Of a DNA stretch of 5,483 nucleotides, positions 1 through 5,483 are shown one piece after another. Numbering within the stretch: the first letter of the stretch is position 1; each line of letters starts with the position of its first letter. Source of the DNA: Phycisphaerales bacterium (lineage in GTDB: Bacteria > Planctomycetota > Phycisphaerae > Tepidisphaerales > Tepidisphaeraceae); contig JAQGHK010000077.1 of assembly GCA_028288875.1 (NCBI GenBank), positions 1 to 5,483 on the forward strand. The letters are read 5' to 3'. The notes beneath the pieces are model-generated. The model had not been told where the DNA came from, did not search any database, and worked only from the letters and a program-made list of their open reading frames with translations. The position numbers and the translations under genes were made by a program.

Positions 1-30
1 TGTACCTTGCTGCAGAGGAAAAATAGAAAT

Positions 31-63
31 GCGAACTGGCCTCCGTAGGGAGTGCCAGTTCGC
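31..63 (-). terminator. Rho-independent terminator for the small minus-strand gene
   Basis: A perfect 10-bp inverted repeat (31-40 with 54-63) encloses a 13-base loop. Inside the loop CTCC (41-44) can also pair with GGAG (49-52), leaving a GTAG tetraloop and one bulged base. On the minus strand the hairpin is followed directly by ATTTCTATTTTT (bases 30 to 19), a T-rich tract typical of intrinsic terminators. On the plus strand no T tract follows. It lies about 50 bases past the stop of the minus-strand gene at 113-415, so it most likely ends that transcript. Confidence 0.7.
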
Positions 64-112
64 GTAAAAGTTTGCCGCCCTGCCCGTCTCGCCGCGGACC
101 TTGCCGGCCACG

Positions 113-415
113 TCAGAGCGATCCGCCGCCTGCACCGCCCGACTTCGGCCCATTGCGCCGGCCGGACGCTCCCAACGGGCCTGAGCGGCCGCCGTTCCGG
201 TGCACCTTGCCCGTGGAATATGACGGGTGCGTATCGCGTTGATCGCCCCGCTTCACTCCGCCGCCGGCAGTGACGCTCCGATTGGTTTGAGTGCGCAGTT
301 CATTTTCCGAATGTCGCCCGGTCGGGTTCGGAATTTCCGGGTGCGTGGCAGCGGTTTTCCCGCCGACGGGGGCACCGCCGGACAAGCGGTCTGCTTTGTG
401 GTTCGGCTTGCTCAT
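113..415 (-). CDS. Small hydrophilic, probably disordered protein of unknown function (100 aa)
   Basis: I do not recognise this protein. It is 100 residues with no Cys, Trp or Phe, almost no aliphatic residues, and many Gly, Pro, Ser, Thr, Asn, His, Lys and Arg, so it is probably unstructured in solution. A THPEIPN motif at 24-30 is echoed by THPSYSTG at 62-69. The last 30 residues are Gly/Arg-rich and basic. There is no signal peptide or membrane segment. Two signals outside the coding sequence support a real gene: AAAGGAG (428 to 422) six bases before ATG at 415, and a terminator-like hairpin about 50 bases after the stop. A TTG codon directly before the ATG is a less likely start. It is transcribed divergently from the ferredoxin, with 301 bases between them. 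Low-complexity ORFs can be spurious in GC-rich DNA, so the call rests mainly on the flanking signals. Any nucleic-acid-binding role suggested by the basic tail is speculation. Confidence 0.6.
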   Translation of the reverse strand: MSKPNHKADRLSGGAPVGGKTAATHPEIPNPTGRHSENELRTQTNRSVTAGGGVKRGDQRDTHPSYSTGKVHRNGGRSGPLGASGRRNGPKSGGAGGGSL

Positions 416-421
416 CAATCA

Positions 422-428
422 CTCCTTT
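422..428 (-). promoter_or_regulatory. Strong Shine-Dalgarno site of the small minus-strand gene
   Basis: The minus strand reads AAAGGAG, then TGATTG, then ATG (415 to 413). This is a seven-base match to the anti-Shine-Dalgarno sequence at near-ideal six-base spacing. It fixes the start at ATG 415 and is the main reason to accept this small ORF as a gene. Confidence 0.65.
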
Positions 429-501
429 GTTGAAGGTCTGACCCACTCTACGAACGGTGACGTCGCGATTGGTGACTAAAATCCGATTCACGCGGAGGAC
501 T

Positions 502-630
502 GTGGCGACGCGCACGGTTGTTATGGATATGCCAACTCTGGGCGACCGGGTCAAAATCGCAGACAGCGGGCACCCGGCAATGGACAATCGTTCAGGTGCC
601 TCGTTTCCTGATGAGGACGCGCTTCCATAG
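502..630 (+). CDS. Doubtful small ORF (42 aa) upstream of the ferredoxin
   Basis: An open frame runs from GTG 502 to TAG 628-630. GGAGG (494-498) lies only three bases before the GTG, which is tight. Internal ATG codons at 523 and 529 have no visible ribosome binding site. The peptide contains GDRVKIADSGHP, which loosely resembles the first strand of small SH3/KOW-like proteins, but the ORF stops before such a fold could be complete. It could be a leader peptide, a gene remnant or chance. It points the same way as the ferredoxin and ends 86 bases before its start codon. I give it low weight. Confidence 0.2.
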   Translation: MATRTVVMDMPTLGDRVKIADSGHPAMDNRSGASFPDEDALP

Positions 631-705
631 GCATAAAAATTAGTTATGTGCGGCCCAAGTTATTGGTATTATCCATATGGCAAGGCACTCGCCATTGTGT
701 GGAGC

Positions 706-710
706 AGGAG
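706..710 (+). promoter_or_regulatory. Shine-Dalgarno site of the ferredoxin gene
   Basis: AGGAG lies six bases before ATG 717, the best site in the upstream region. It supports the start that gives the family-typical N-terminus MPYVIAEPC. Confidence 0.7.
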
Positions 711-716
711 TGACCT

Positions 717-1079
717 ATGCCTTATGTGATCGCTGAGCCGTGCGTCGGCGTAAAAGACACCGCTTGCGTGGTGGTCTGCCCGGTGGACTGCATCCACCCG
801 ACGTCTGACAAGGCGGATTTCGCCGCGGTCGACCAACTCTTCATCGATCGCGATCCCTGCATCGACTGCGGGTTATGCGTCGATGAATGCCCCGTGTCCG
901 CAATCTTTTCTGAAGAAGATCTGCCGGCCGAGTGGCAGGACTATATCGAAAAAACGCCGCCTACTTCCGGAAGCCGCGTTGAGCCAGCTGCATGCATACT
1001 AGCCAAACAACGGCCATGGTGTACTACTGTCGAGAAGTGCACGAAAACGCTGAACCTCTGCTTCGGCGTTTGTCATTAG
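717..1079 (+). CDS. 7Fe ferredoxin ([3Fe-4S][4Fe-4S]), 3' end frameshifted
   Basis: This is a small soluble cytoplasmic electron carrier. Cysteines stand at 9, 17, 21, 25, 48, 51, 54 and 58. By analogy with Azotobacter vinelandii ferredoxin I, C9, C17 and C58 would bind the [3Fe-4S] cluster and C21, C48, C51 and C54 the [4Fe-4S] cluster, with C25 as the nearby free cysteine. The position equivalent to the non-ligand Cys11 is Val12, as expected for a 3Fe site. CPVDCIHP (21-28) and CPVSAIF (58-64) are typical of the family. Residues 1-79 look intact. After Glu78-Lys79 the frame leaves the family pattern: T80 onward is 41 residues of unrelated, Cys-rich sequence overlapping the convergent metallohydrolase gene by 81 bases. 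Adding one A to the run at 949-954 gives EKNAAYFRKPR and a stop at 980-982, for an 88-residue protein. No redox partner is visible nearby. Family assignment is firm; the functional state of this copy is uncertain. Confidence 0.9.
   Translation: MPYVIAEPCVGVKDTACVVVCPVDCIHPTSDKADFAAVDQLFIDRDPCIDCGLCVDECPVSAIFSEEDLPAEWQDYIEKTPPTSGSRVEPAACILAKQRPWCTTVEKCTKTLNLCFGVCH
948..982 (+). other. Frame break at an A6 run in the ferredoxin, with the restored C-terminus
   Basis: The current frame reads GAA AAA ACG CCG. Moving to the -1 frame inside the A run (949-954) gives GAA AAA AAC GCC GCC TAC TTC, encoding EKNAAYF, then RKPR and TGA at 980-982. That ending fits related ferredoxins and stops 16 bases before the convergent neighbour's stop codon rather than running into it. 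The cause could be a one-base deletion, a homopolymer sequencing error, or slippage of tRNA-Lys on AAA. The sequence alone cannot decide between these. Confidence 0.75.
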
Positions 1080-1754
1080 TGGTTCCCGGTGACCAGGGCA
1101 AACGAAATGAATCTCACGATCCATGCACTTCTGCATCGAACGGCGGGCCTTTTCTAAATCCTCGGTCACCGGTCTGGCCATGAACCGAATGCGTTGGGCA
1201 ATCACCGCTAAAGCATCACCGGCGAACAATGTGCCGGTAGGAAGGTGGTAATAGCTGACATGTCCTTCGGTGTGGCCGGGCGTTTCGATCACCTCAAATT
1301 CTTCCAAAATTACTTGGCCGTGAGCGACGAAGTGCGTCGCCGCGACCGCCCGCTGCGGCGCATTGCCAAGTAAGCCTTTCACCAACACCAGTGGTCCGGT
1401 TTCCGGCACCCAGCTTGAGATCGCGCCGCGTACGCCGGCGAACGCTTTCACGCGCGTGAGGTGTAGCGCCTCGGTCTGATGATAGTAGACCGGGGCTCGG
1501 GTCACTTCGGCAAGCTCGGCCGCGCCCGCGGCATGATCGTTGTGCCAATGCGTCACCAAGATTGCACGTACATCCGACGGCGTACGACCCAACTCGGCCA
1601 AAGCGGCCAGCATGTCCCCGCCGTGGCTCTTCATCCCAGCATCGATCGCCACCAAGCCCGAAGGCGTGTCCGTGAAATAGGAATTGGTGAAATACGACCG
1701 CCGCATCACGCAAACGATGCCGGCCGTCACTTTAAAGGTGTGCGGACTGCTCAT
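999..1754 (-). CDS. MBL-fold metallo-hydrolase (251 aa)
   Basis: This is a cytoplasmic metallo-beta-lactamase-fold hydrolase, expected to bind two metal ions (usually zinc, sometimes iron). The full ligand set is visible: HWHNDH at 69-74 (H69, H71, D73, H74), H161 in TPGHTEGH, D180 in AGDAL, and H222 in CPGHREPL. The 251-residue length is normal for a single-domain member. Early residues lead into FTDTPSGLVAIDAG, the usual first strands of the fold. No signal peptide is seen. The substrate cannot be read from sequence: this fold covers thioesterases, lactonases, glyoxalase II-like enzymes and others. ATG at 1754 lies 15 bases after the dikinase-like gene's stop without a clear Shine-Dalgarno site, so translation may depend on the upstream gene. 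It is the last gene of the run and converges on the ferredoxin. No hairpin terminator is evident after its stop. Confidence 0.9.
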   Translation of the reverse strand: MSSPHTFKVTAGIVCVMRRSYFTNSYFTDTPSGLVAIDAGMKSHGGDMLAALAELGRTPSDVRAILVTHWHNDHAAGAAELAEVTRAPVYYHQTEALHLTRVKAFAGVRGAISSWVPETGPLVLVKGLLGNAPQRAVAATHFVAHGQVILEEFEVIETPGHTEGHVSYYHLPTGTLFAGDALAVIAQRIRFMARPVTEDLEKARRSMQKCMDREIHFVCPGHREPLMTNAEAEVQRFRALLDSSTPWPLFG

Positions 1755-1769
1755 GTTGAAATCGATCGC

Positions 1770-3413
1770 TTAAACATCGCCGTCAGCCTCGAGCCATTTC
1801 AAAAACGATCGCAGCGCACCGGTGGGCTTGGCGACGATCGTGGGAACCGCTCCCGCATAAACGTGCCCGGTGGCACCGTCGACGGATAACGTGTCGTCAA
1901 TTCCGAAGGTCTGCCGGCTGCGACCCGTTTTGAGCAAAAGGGTACCTGCCTCTGGGTCAACAGTGAACTGACCAGCGCCGACCACGCACGGTTTATTGAA
2001 GCCTCGGGCGACGACAGCGGCGTGGCTGGTCATACCGCCCGTTGTGGTCAGCACGCCGGTGGCGGCGTGAAAGCCGGCGAGGTCTTCCGGATCAGTTTCA
2101 GGCCGGACCAGCAGCACGGCCTCGCCGGCCTTAGTCCGCTGTTCGGCCTCGTCAGCGGTGAAGGCGATTTTGCCGATGGCCGCGCCGGGGCTGGCGGGTA
2201 GGCCGATGGCGATTGGTTTGGGCGTGCGTTTCGGATCGAAGATTGGCGGCTGCAAGCGCTCGAGTGTTGCTGCATCTACGCGGGATATCGCGGTCCGTTG
2301 ATCGATCAATCCTTCCTTCACCAGGTCGACGGCGATCTTCACGGCCGCCGCCGCGGTGCGCTGGGCGGTTCGGCTTTGGAGCAGATAGAGCTTGCCGTGT
2401 TCGACGGTGAATTCAAAATCCTGAACGTCGGCGAAGCGCTTCTCCAAGGCCACGGCCATCGCCTGTAGCTCTCGCCAGAGGGCGCGATTCCATTTGGGGA
2501 ACCATTCTTTGCAATTGAGCGGCGTTCGCGTGCCTGCGACTAAATCTTCGCCTTGTGCAGAGATCAAAAATTCGCCGTAGAACACTTTCCGGCCGGTCGA
2601 CGGATCGCGCGTGAAGCCGACGCCGGTGGCGCTATCCTCGCCGGCGTTACCGAACACCATTGCCTGCACGGTAACGGCCGTCCCGAGCAGACCGGTGATT
2701 TGATTCATCTCTCGGTACCGAACCGCGCGGCGGCCGTTCCAGCTTTTGAAGACGGCCTCGGTGGCGCGGGTCAATTGCTCTAATGGATCCTGCGGGAAGC
2801 TTCGGCCAGCCTCGCGCTGGTAGATCGCCAGGAACTGCGCCGCGACGGCCTGCATCTGATCGGCGGGGAGCTCGGCGTCGATCTCAACGCCGGCGTCACG
2901 GCGGGCATCAAACAAGGCGTCTTCGAAGTCGATCGTCACGATTCCATCCACGGCCTTGGCGTACATCGCGATGAGCCGGCGGTAACTGTCGTAAGCGAAC
3001 CGCCCGAGGCCGCGCTCAGCCATCGCGGCGGCGACGGCGTCATTCAGGCCGACGTTCAGGATCGTTTCCATCATCCCGGGCATCGACACTGCCGCGCCGG
3101 AACGGACCGACAGTAGCAGCGGGTTGGTCGGATCGCCGAATCGCTTGCCGGTGGCTTTCTCGATTCGCTTTACCGCGGTGTGGACGTCGGCGATTAGCTC
3201 ATCGCTAAGGCTGCCGGCGGCTTGATAGGCGGCGCACTGATCGGTCGGAACGGTAAAGCCCGGTGGCACGGGCAGGCCGGCGCGGCTGAGGTCTGCCAGT
3301 ACCGCGCCCTTGCCGCCCAAGCGATCTCGCATCGCCGCCCGGCCGTCGGCGAGGCCGTTGCCGAAATGGTACACACGGCGAACGGCGGCGGCTTTCGGCT
3401 TGGGCTTGGGCAT
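1770..3413 (-). CDS. Pyruvate phosphate dikinase-like protein lacking the PEP/pyruvate-binding domain (547 aa)
   Basis: Complete PPDK (about 870-900 aa) converts ATP, phosphate and pyruvate to AMP, PPi and PEP in three half-reactions. Here the N-terminal ATP-grasp part (about 14-350) and the swivelling phosphohistidine domain (about 400-520) are present. Visible motifs are GGKG (33-36), SVRSGAAVSMPGMMET (102-117), FTRDPSTG (267-274), AQGEDLVAGTRTP (286-298) and the nucleotide-site residues D332, E334, Q346 and R348, matching Asp321, Glu323, Gln335 and Arg337 of the Clostridium symbiosum enzyme. The phosphoryl-carrier His464 sits in GGMTSHAAVVARG; Thr462 matches the residue regulated in plant PPDK. 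The protein ends at about residue 547, in the linker before the C-terminal barrel. The next gene starts 15 bases later, so no barrel sequence follows. The N-terminus carries a short basic extension, KPKPK. ATG 3413 is four bases after the glycosyltransferase stop and has no clear Shine-Dalgarno site, suggesting translational coupling. Expected chemistry is self-phosphorylation by ATP/Pi; the acceptor is unknown. Confidence 0.9.
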   Translation of the reverse strand: MPKPKPKAAAVRRVYHFGNGLADGRAAMRDRLGGKGAVLADLSRAGLPVPPGFTVPTDQCAAYQAAGSLSDELIADVHTAVKRIEKATGKRFGDPTNPLLLSVRSGAAVSMPGMMETILNVGLNDAVAAAMAERGLGRFAYDSYRRLIAMYAKAVDGIVTIDFEDALFDARRDAGVEIDAELPADQMQAVAAQFLAIYQREAGRSFPQDPLEQLTRATEAVFKSWNGRRAVRYREMNQITGLLGTAVTVQAMVFGNAGEDSATGVGFTRDPSTGRKVFYGEFLISAQGEDLVAGTRTPLNCKEWFPKWNRALWRELQAMAVALEKRFADVQDFEFTVEHGKLYLLQSRTAQRTAAAAVKIAVDLVKEGLIDQRTAISRVDAATLERLQPPIFDPKRTPKPIAIGLPASPGAAIGKIAFTADEAEQRTKAGEAVLLVRPETDPEDLAGFHAATGVLTTTGGMTSHAAVVARGFNKPCVVGAGQFTVDPEAGTLLLKTGRSRQTFGIDDTLSVDGATGHVYAGAVPTIVAKPTGALRSFLKWLEADGDV

Positions 3414-3417
3414 ATCG

Positions 3418-5070
3418 TTATTTCAACGGATCCAGCCGATAGACCCGCACGTCCGGATTACTGAAGTTCCACATCGGGTGTTTCGCGACGCGCTCCCACA
3501 CCACCGGATACTTGGACAAGTCGGTGTAAAAAGATCGCATCTGCTGCACTTGCAATTCATTTCCCTGGACGCCAATGACGTAGGGGCTGAGGAAACGGTC
3601 TGAATTGCTGCTGCACGTCACGACAAACTCCACGCCGCGCTGGCGCAATTGCTCGATCGTGCCTTCGACGGGATTCCCCGCGCGGATGCCTTGCATCACA
3701 CGGACCGGGCTATCGCTCAGAAACGGGGTCGCATAGTTATCGACAATGACGGTGGCCCCTGCCGGAAAGCCGATGCGGGCCCAGTCGCGAAGGGCCTCGC
3801 GGCTGTCGTCGGCGAACTGCTGGGTGAAGTCGGCGCAGCGATAACCTTGGGTAACGCCGATGACCGTCAGTCCGACACCGGCCACTACCGCGCGCATCCA
3901 CGGTCGGGGCGGCAGCGTTGAAAGCCACGCCACGCCCATCGCGGCGAAGGCGTACAACATCACGGTGGCCGGCAACGCGTAGCGATAAAACGGGATCACG
4001 CTGTAAGCCAGCATCACCAGATAGATGGCCGTCGATAGCCCTAGCCAGAAACCAAAGCCCCATCGACGGCGCTTCAGGATCATCCACGGCAGCACGATTG
4101 CGGCCGCTACGGTCAGCACCTTGATGTGGGGCATCGCCTCGGTCCAGACGGCGTTGGCGAAGAACCACGTGGGCTTGTCCATGGTCAGGCCCTGATGTTC
4201 GGTGGTGCTGTGTTCTTTTTCGCCGTCGAAGTTCTGAACGAAGTGGTCGAAGTCATTGAACACGCGGTAATTCACGCCGGCCCAGGTGACCGCGCTGAAC
4301 GCGAGGACGATCAGCGGGGCCGCCATCATCAGTGACCCGTTTCGCCGAACGGCCACGACGGAAATCAGAATCGCGGGCACGACCATGACCATGCCGCAGT
4401 ACTTGCCGGACGAGGCAAGTCCGGCCGCCACGCCGAGGGCGATCAGCATCCAGACCGTCGCGCCCGCGCCGCGAACACGCAACGCCCAAGCTCCCGCACA
4501 CATGACGGCCGCGACGCCGAAGACGAGCGTCGCGTCTTCTTTGAAATAGTGCGCGTGTGACAACAGCGCGGGGCAGAGACCGATCGCCAAGCCAAGGCCC
4601 AGGAAGCCGACCCAGCCCGCCGCAGCCCAGCCCGCCCAAGCCATCAGCACCGCCGCGCCGGCGGCGAATGCGGCCGACGTGTTTCGTCCTTCAACGACGA
4701 TGCGATTCACATCACCACCCATCGGCGGGGCGGATAAGCTGCCCGAGCCCGTCTTTGGCGTCGGCATCAGCAGCAAAGCGCCTTCGAGCATTAACTGTGG
4801 ATGATTGAAGTTCCGTCGGTCTTCGACGATCTGCTCGCCCTTGCTGTATTCGTCCGGGTGGTAATAGGTCGGGAAATCGTTGTGGCGCTTAAAGAGGTTC
4901 AGGCATAAAGCCCAAAGCCCGAGCGATAGGCCGAGTACCGCAACAGCGTTAAGGAGCCACGTGAGCGTGCCGCGCTCCCAGAGCGGAACGTCGGCGGCGT
5001 GTGTGCCGCGGATTCGCCGTAGCGGGCCGCGGTCGACCTGCAGGACATCTACGGCGCTAACCACTGCCAT
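3418..5070 (-). CDS. GT-C membrane glycosyltransferase, family 39-like (550 aa)
   Basis: This is an integral membrane protein resembling the ArnT/PMT-type glycosyltransferases, which move a sugar from a polyprenyl-phosphate carrier to an acceptor on the outer side of the cytoplasmic membrane. With the ATG at 5070 as residue 1, the first membrane helix lies at about 36-60. It is followed by the acidic loop HPDEYSKGE (71-79), whose Asp73-Glu74 pair is the expected catalytic/metal site of GT-C enzymes, and by FNHPQL (88-93). A second acidic pair, E178-D179 in HYFKEDATL, matches the usual second loop motif. Many hydrophobic segments follow to about residue 405, then a soluble C-terminal domain of about 140 residues. 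Donor and acceptor cannot be read from sequence. The frame can be extended seven codons upstream to TTG 5091, but GGGGAGG lies just before ATG 5070, so I chose the ATG. It overlaps the upstream flavoprotein gene by 22 bases and ends four bases before the dikinase-like gene. Confidence 0.85.
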   Translation of the reverse strand: MAVVSAVDVLQVDRGPLRRIRGTHAADVPLWERGTLTWLLNAVAVLGLSLGLWALCLNLFKRHNDFPTYYHPDEYSKGEQIVEDRRNFNHPQLMLEGALLLMPTPKTGSGSLSAPPMGGDVNRIVVEGRNTSAAFAAGAAVLMAWAGWAAAGWVGFLGLGLAIGLCPALLSHAHYFKEDATLVFGVAAVMCAGAWALRVRGAGATVWMLIALGVAAGLASSGKYCGMVMVVPAILISVVAVRRNGSLMMAAPLIVLAFSAVTWAGVNYRVFNDFDHFVQNFDGEKEHSTTEHQGLTMDKPTWFFANAVWTEAMPHIKVLTVAAAIVLPWMILKRRRWGFGFWLGLSTAIYLVMLAYSVIPFYRYALPATVMLYAFAAMGVAWLSTLPPRPWMRAVVAGVGLTVIGVTQGYRCADFTQQFADDSREALRDWARIGFPAGATVIVDNYATPFLSDSPVRVMQGIRAGNPVEGTIEQLRQRGVEFVVTCSSNSDRFLSPYVIGVQGNELQVQQMRSFYTDLSKYPVVWERVAKHPMWNFSNPDVRVYRLDPLK

Positions 5071-5483
5071 CGAACCTCCCCATTCGGCCAAGTGAAACGC
5101 AGACGCCGCCAGACGCCGGCTTCAAGGCTCAGCCACTCGATTGATTCGATCATGCACCGGACGACCGCAAAATTCACGCGGCCGTCGTCCAACGCCGGCC
5201 CCTTAGCCTCCGGGCCGCTGATCGGTTCGCCGGGAAGATCGCTGGCAAAATAGGGCCGGCGAGCAGCGTCTGGCGCGTTGGCCCAGGCGGCATCGGCGAT
5301 GTCGTCGTGCGTGTGGGGGATCGCCGTCGTGTGCAGTCGCAGCTGGAGCTGATCAGCAGGATCGTAAAACAGCCAGGTAGCCGAGGCGTTCTTGTGCAGG
5401 GTGTCGAACTTCGGGCTGCGGCGGTCGGTTTGGAAGCTGATCGCGCGGGCGGCGGGATCCACATCCCTCAGCACGATCGTCCG
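5049..5483 (-). CDS. Pyridoxamine 5'-phosphate oxidase-like FMN-binding protein, Alr4036 type (partial, 5' end outside)
   Basis: The visible 144 residues are the C-terminal part of a small split-barrel flavoprotein. The frame is open to the window edge (RTIVLRDVDP at the very end), so the GTG at 5474 is an internal valine codon and the true start lies outside. SFQTDRRSPK resembles the FMN-phosphate-binding strand and Arg-Ser-x-Lys segment of the family, followed by ATWLFYDPADQLQLRL. Later come the AAW...RRPYF block and the C-terminal WRRLRFTW...WQWLAP ending typical of the Alr4036 group, so the 3' end is complete. These proteins bind FMN in the cytoplasm; most of the group have no known substrate, and true pyridoxamine-phosphate oxidase activity should not be assumed. 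Its stop (TAG, 5049-5051) lies inside the start of the glycosyltransferase gene, and it carries that gene's ribosome binding site within its own coding sequence. Confidence 0.8.
   Translation of the reverse strand, partial: RTIVLRDVDPAARAISFQTDRRSPKFDTLHKNASATWLFYDPADQLQLRLHTTAIPHTHDDIADAAWANAPDAARRPYFASDLPGEPISGPEAKGPALDDGRVNFAVVRCMIESIEWLSLEAGVWRRLRFTWPNGEVRWQWLAP
5075..5081 (-). promoter_or_regulatory. Ribosome binding site that decides the glycosyltransferase start
   Basis: The minus strand reads GGGGAGG, then TTCG, then ATG (5070 to 5068). The site lies inside the 3' end of the upstream flavoprotein gene. It favours ATG 5070 over TTG 5091, which has no comparable site, and points to coupled translation of the two genes. 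Confidence 0.65.

Larger units (their letters stand above)
416..716. promoter_or_regulatory. Divergent intergenic region between the small gene and the ferredoxin
   Basis: These 301 bases should hold the promoters of both divergent genes. The part next to the ferredoxin (about 630-680) is clearly more AT-rich than its surroundings. It holds a 5-bp inverted repeat, CATAA (632-636) and TTATG (644-648), a possible -10-like TATTAT (667-672) and the palindrome CCATATGG (673-680). No convincing -35 hexamer stands at the right distance. On the other side GGTGAC occurs at 456-461 and again at 471-476. I see no tRNA, riboswitch or clear operator. Apart from a weak 42-codon ORF listed separately, nothing coding is supported. 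Confidence 0.35.

Noticed and set aside
456..476. GGTGAC repeated with a 15-base period
   Set aside because: Two copies of a six-base word are too little to call an operator.
546..577. Inverted repeat CCGGGT and ACCCGG
   Set aside because: Only six base pairs across a 20-base loop in GC-rich DNA; expected by chance, and no T tract follows.
300..587. A 95-codon minus-strand frame overlapping the small gene
   Set aside because: It starts at TTG without a visible ribosome binding site, overlaps the better-supported 113-415 gene in another frame, and has no recognisable motif.
950..998. Possible terminator for the metallohydrolase on the minus strand: CTTCCGGAAG palindrome followed by T6
   Set aside because: The palindrome cannot form a normal stem with a loop, the GC-rich sequence between it and the T run does not pair, and the T run is simply the complement of the ferredoxin A6 run.
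3737..4639. Long frames antisense or out of frame within the glycosyltransferase gene
   Set aside because: Their products are Arg/Gly/Ala-rich with no family motif, as expected for shadow frames of a GC-rich gene.
5049..5474. Taking GTG 5474 as the start of the flavoprotein
   Set aside because: The frame continues upstream as RTI to the window edge, matching the family's Arg-Thr-x-Val-Leu-Arg strand, so this GTG encodes an internal valine.
1..5483. CRISPR array, insertion sequence, tRNA or rRNA
   Set aside because: No spaced direct repeats, transposase, terminal inverted repeats or structural RNA signatures were seen on reading both strands.

Overview
The window is GC-rich bacterial DNA, about 60% or more G+C by eye. 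It has compact genes, short or absent intergenic gaps and recognisable Shine-Dalgarno sites before several genes. Nothing marks it as phage, plasmid or transposon. The protein styles would fit a planctomycete-like or similar high-GC environmental bacterium, but no feature proves a phylum, so treat that as a weak guess.

Left part (1-716). A minus-strand intrinsic-terminator-like hairpin (31-63, followed on the minus strand by a T-rich tract) lies just beyond a small minus-strand gene (113-415). That gene encodes a 100-residue, hydrophilic, probably disordered protein of unknown function and has an excellent ribosome binding site. A 301-base divergent intergenic region (416-716) follows. It contains an AT-rich pocket next to the ferredoxin gene and one doubtful 42-codon ORF.

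Middle (717-1079). A plus-strand 7Fe-type ([3Fe-4S][4Fe-4S]) ferredoxin has all expected cluster cysteines. Its reading frame goes wrong at a run of six A (949-954). One extra A, or a -1 ribosomal slip, restores a typical ferredoxin end with a stop at 980-982. As written, the frame runs on 41 residues and overlaps the next gene antisense.

Right part (999-5483). Four minus-strand genes form an apparent operon, read right to left: an Alr4036-type pyridoxamine-phosphate-oxidase-like flavoprotein (5' end outside the window); a GT-C membrane glycosyltransferase of the family 39 type (22-base overlap); a 547-residue pyruvate phosphate dikinase-like protein (4-base gap) that keeps the ATP-grasp and phosphohistidine domains but has no PEP/pyruvate-binding barrel; and an MBL-fold metallohydrolase (15-base gap). 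The close packing suggests co-transcription, but the four proteins do not form an obvious pathway.

The two points most worth following are the single-base frame break in the ferredoxin and the barrel-less dikinase, which could autophosphorylate but could not make or use PEP by itself.
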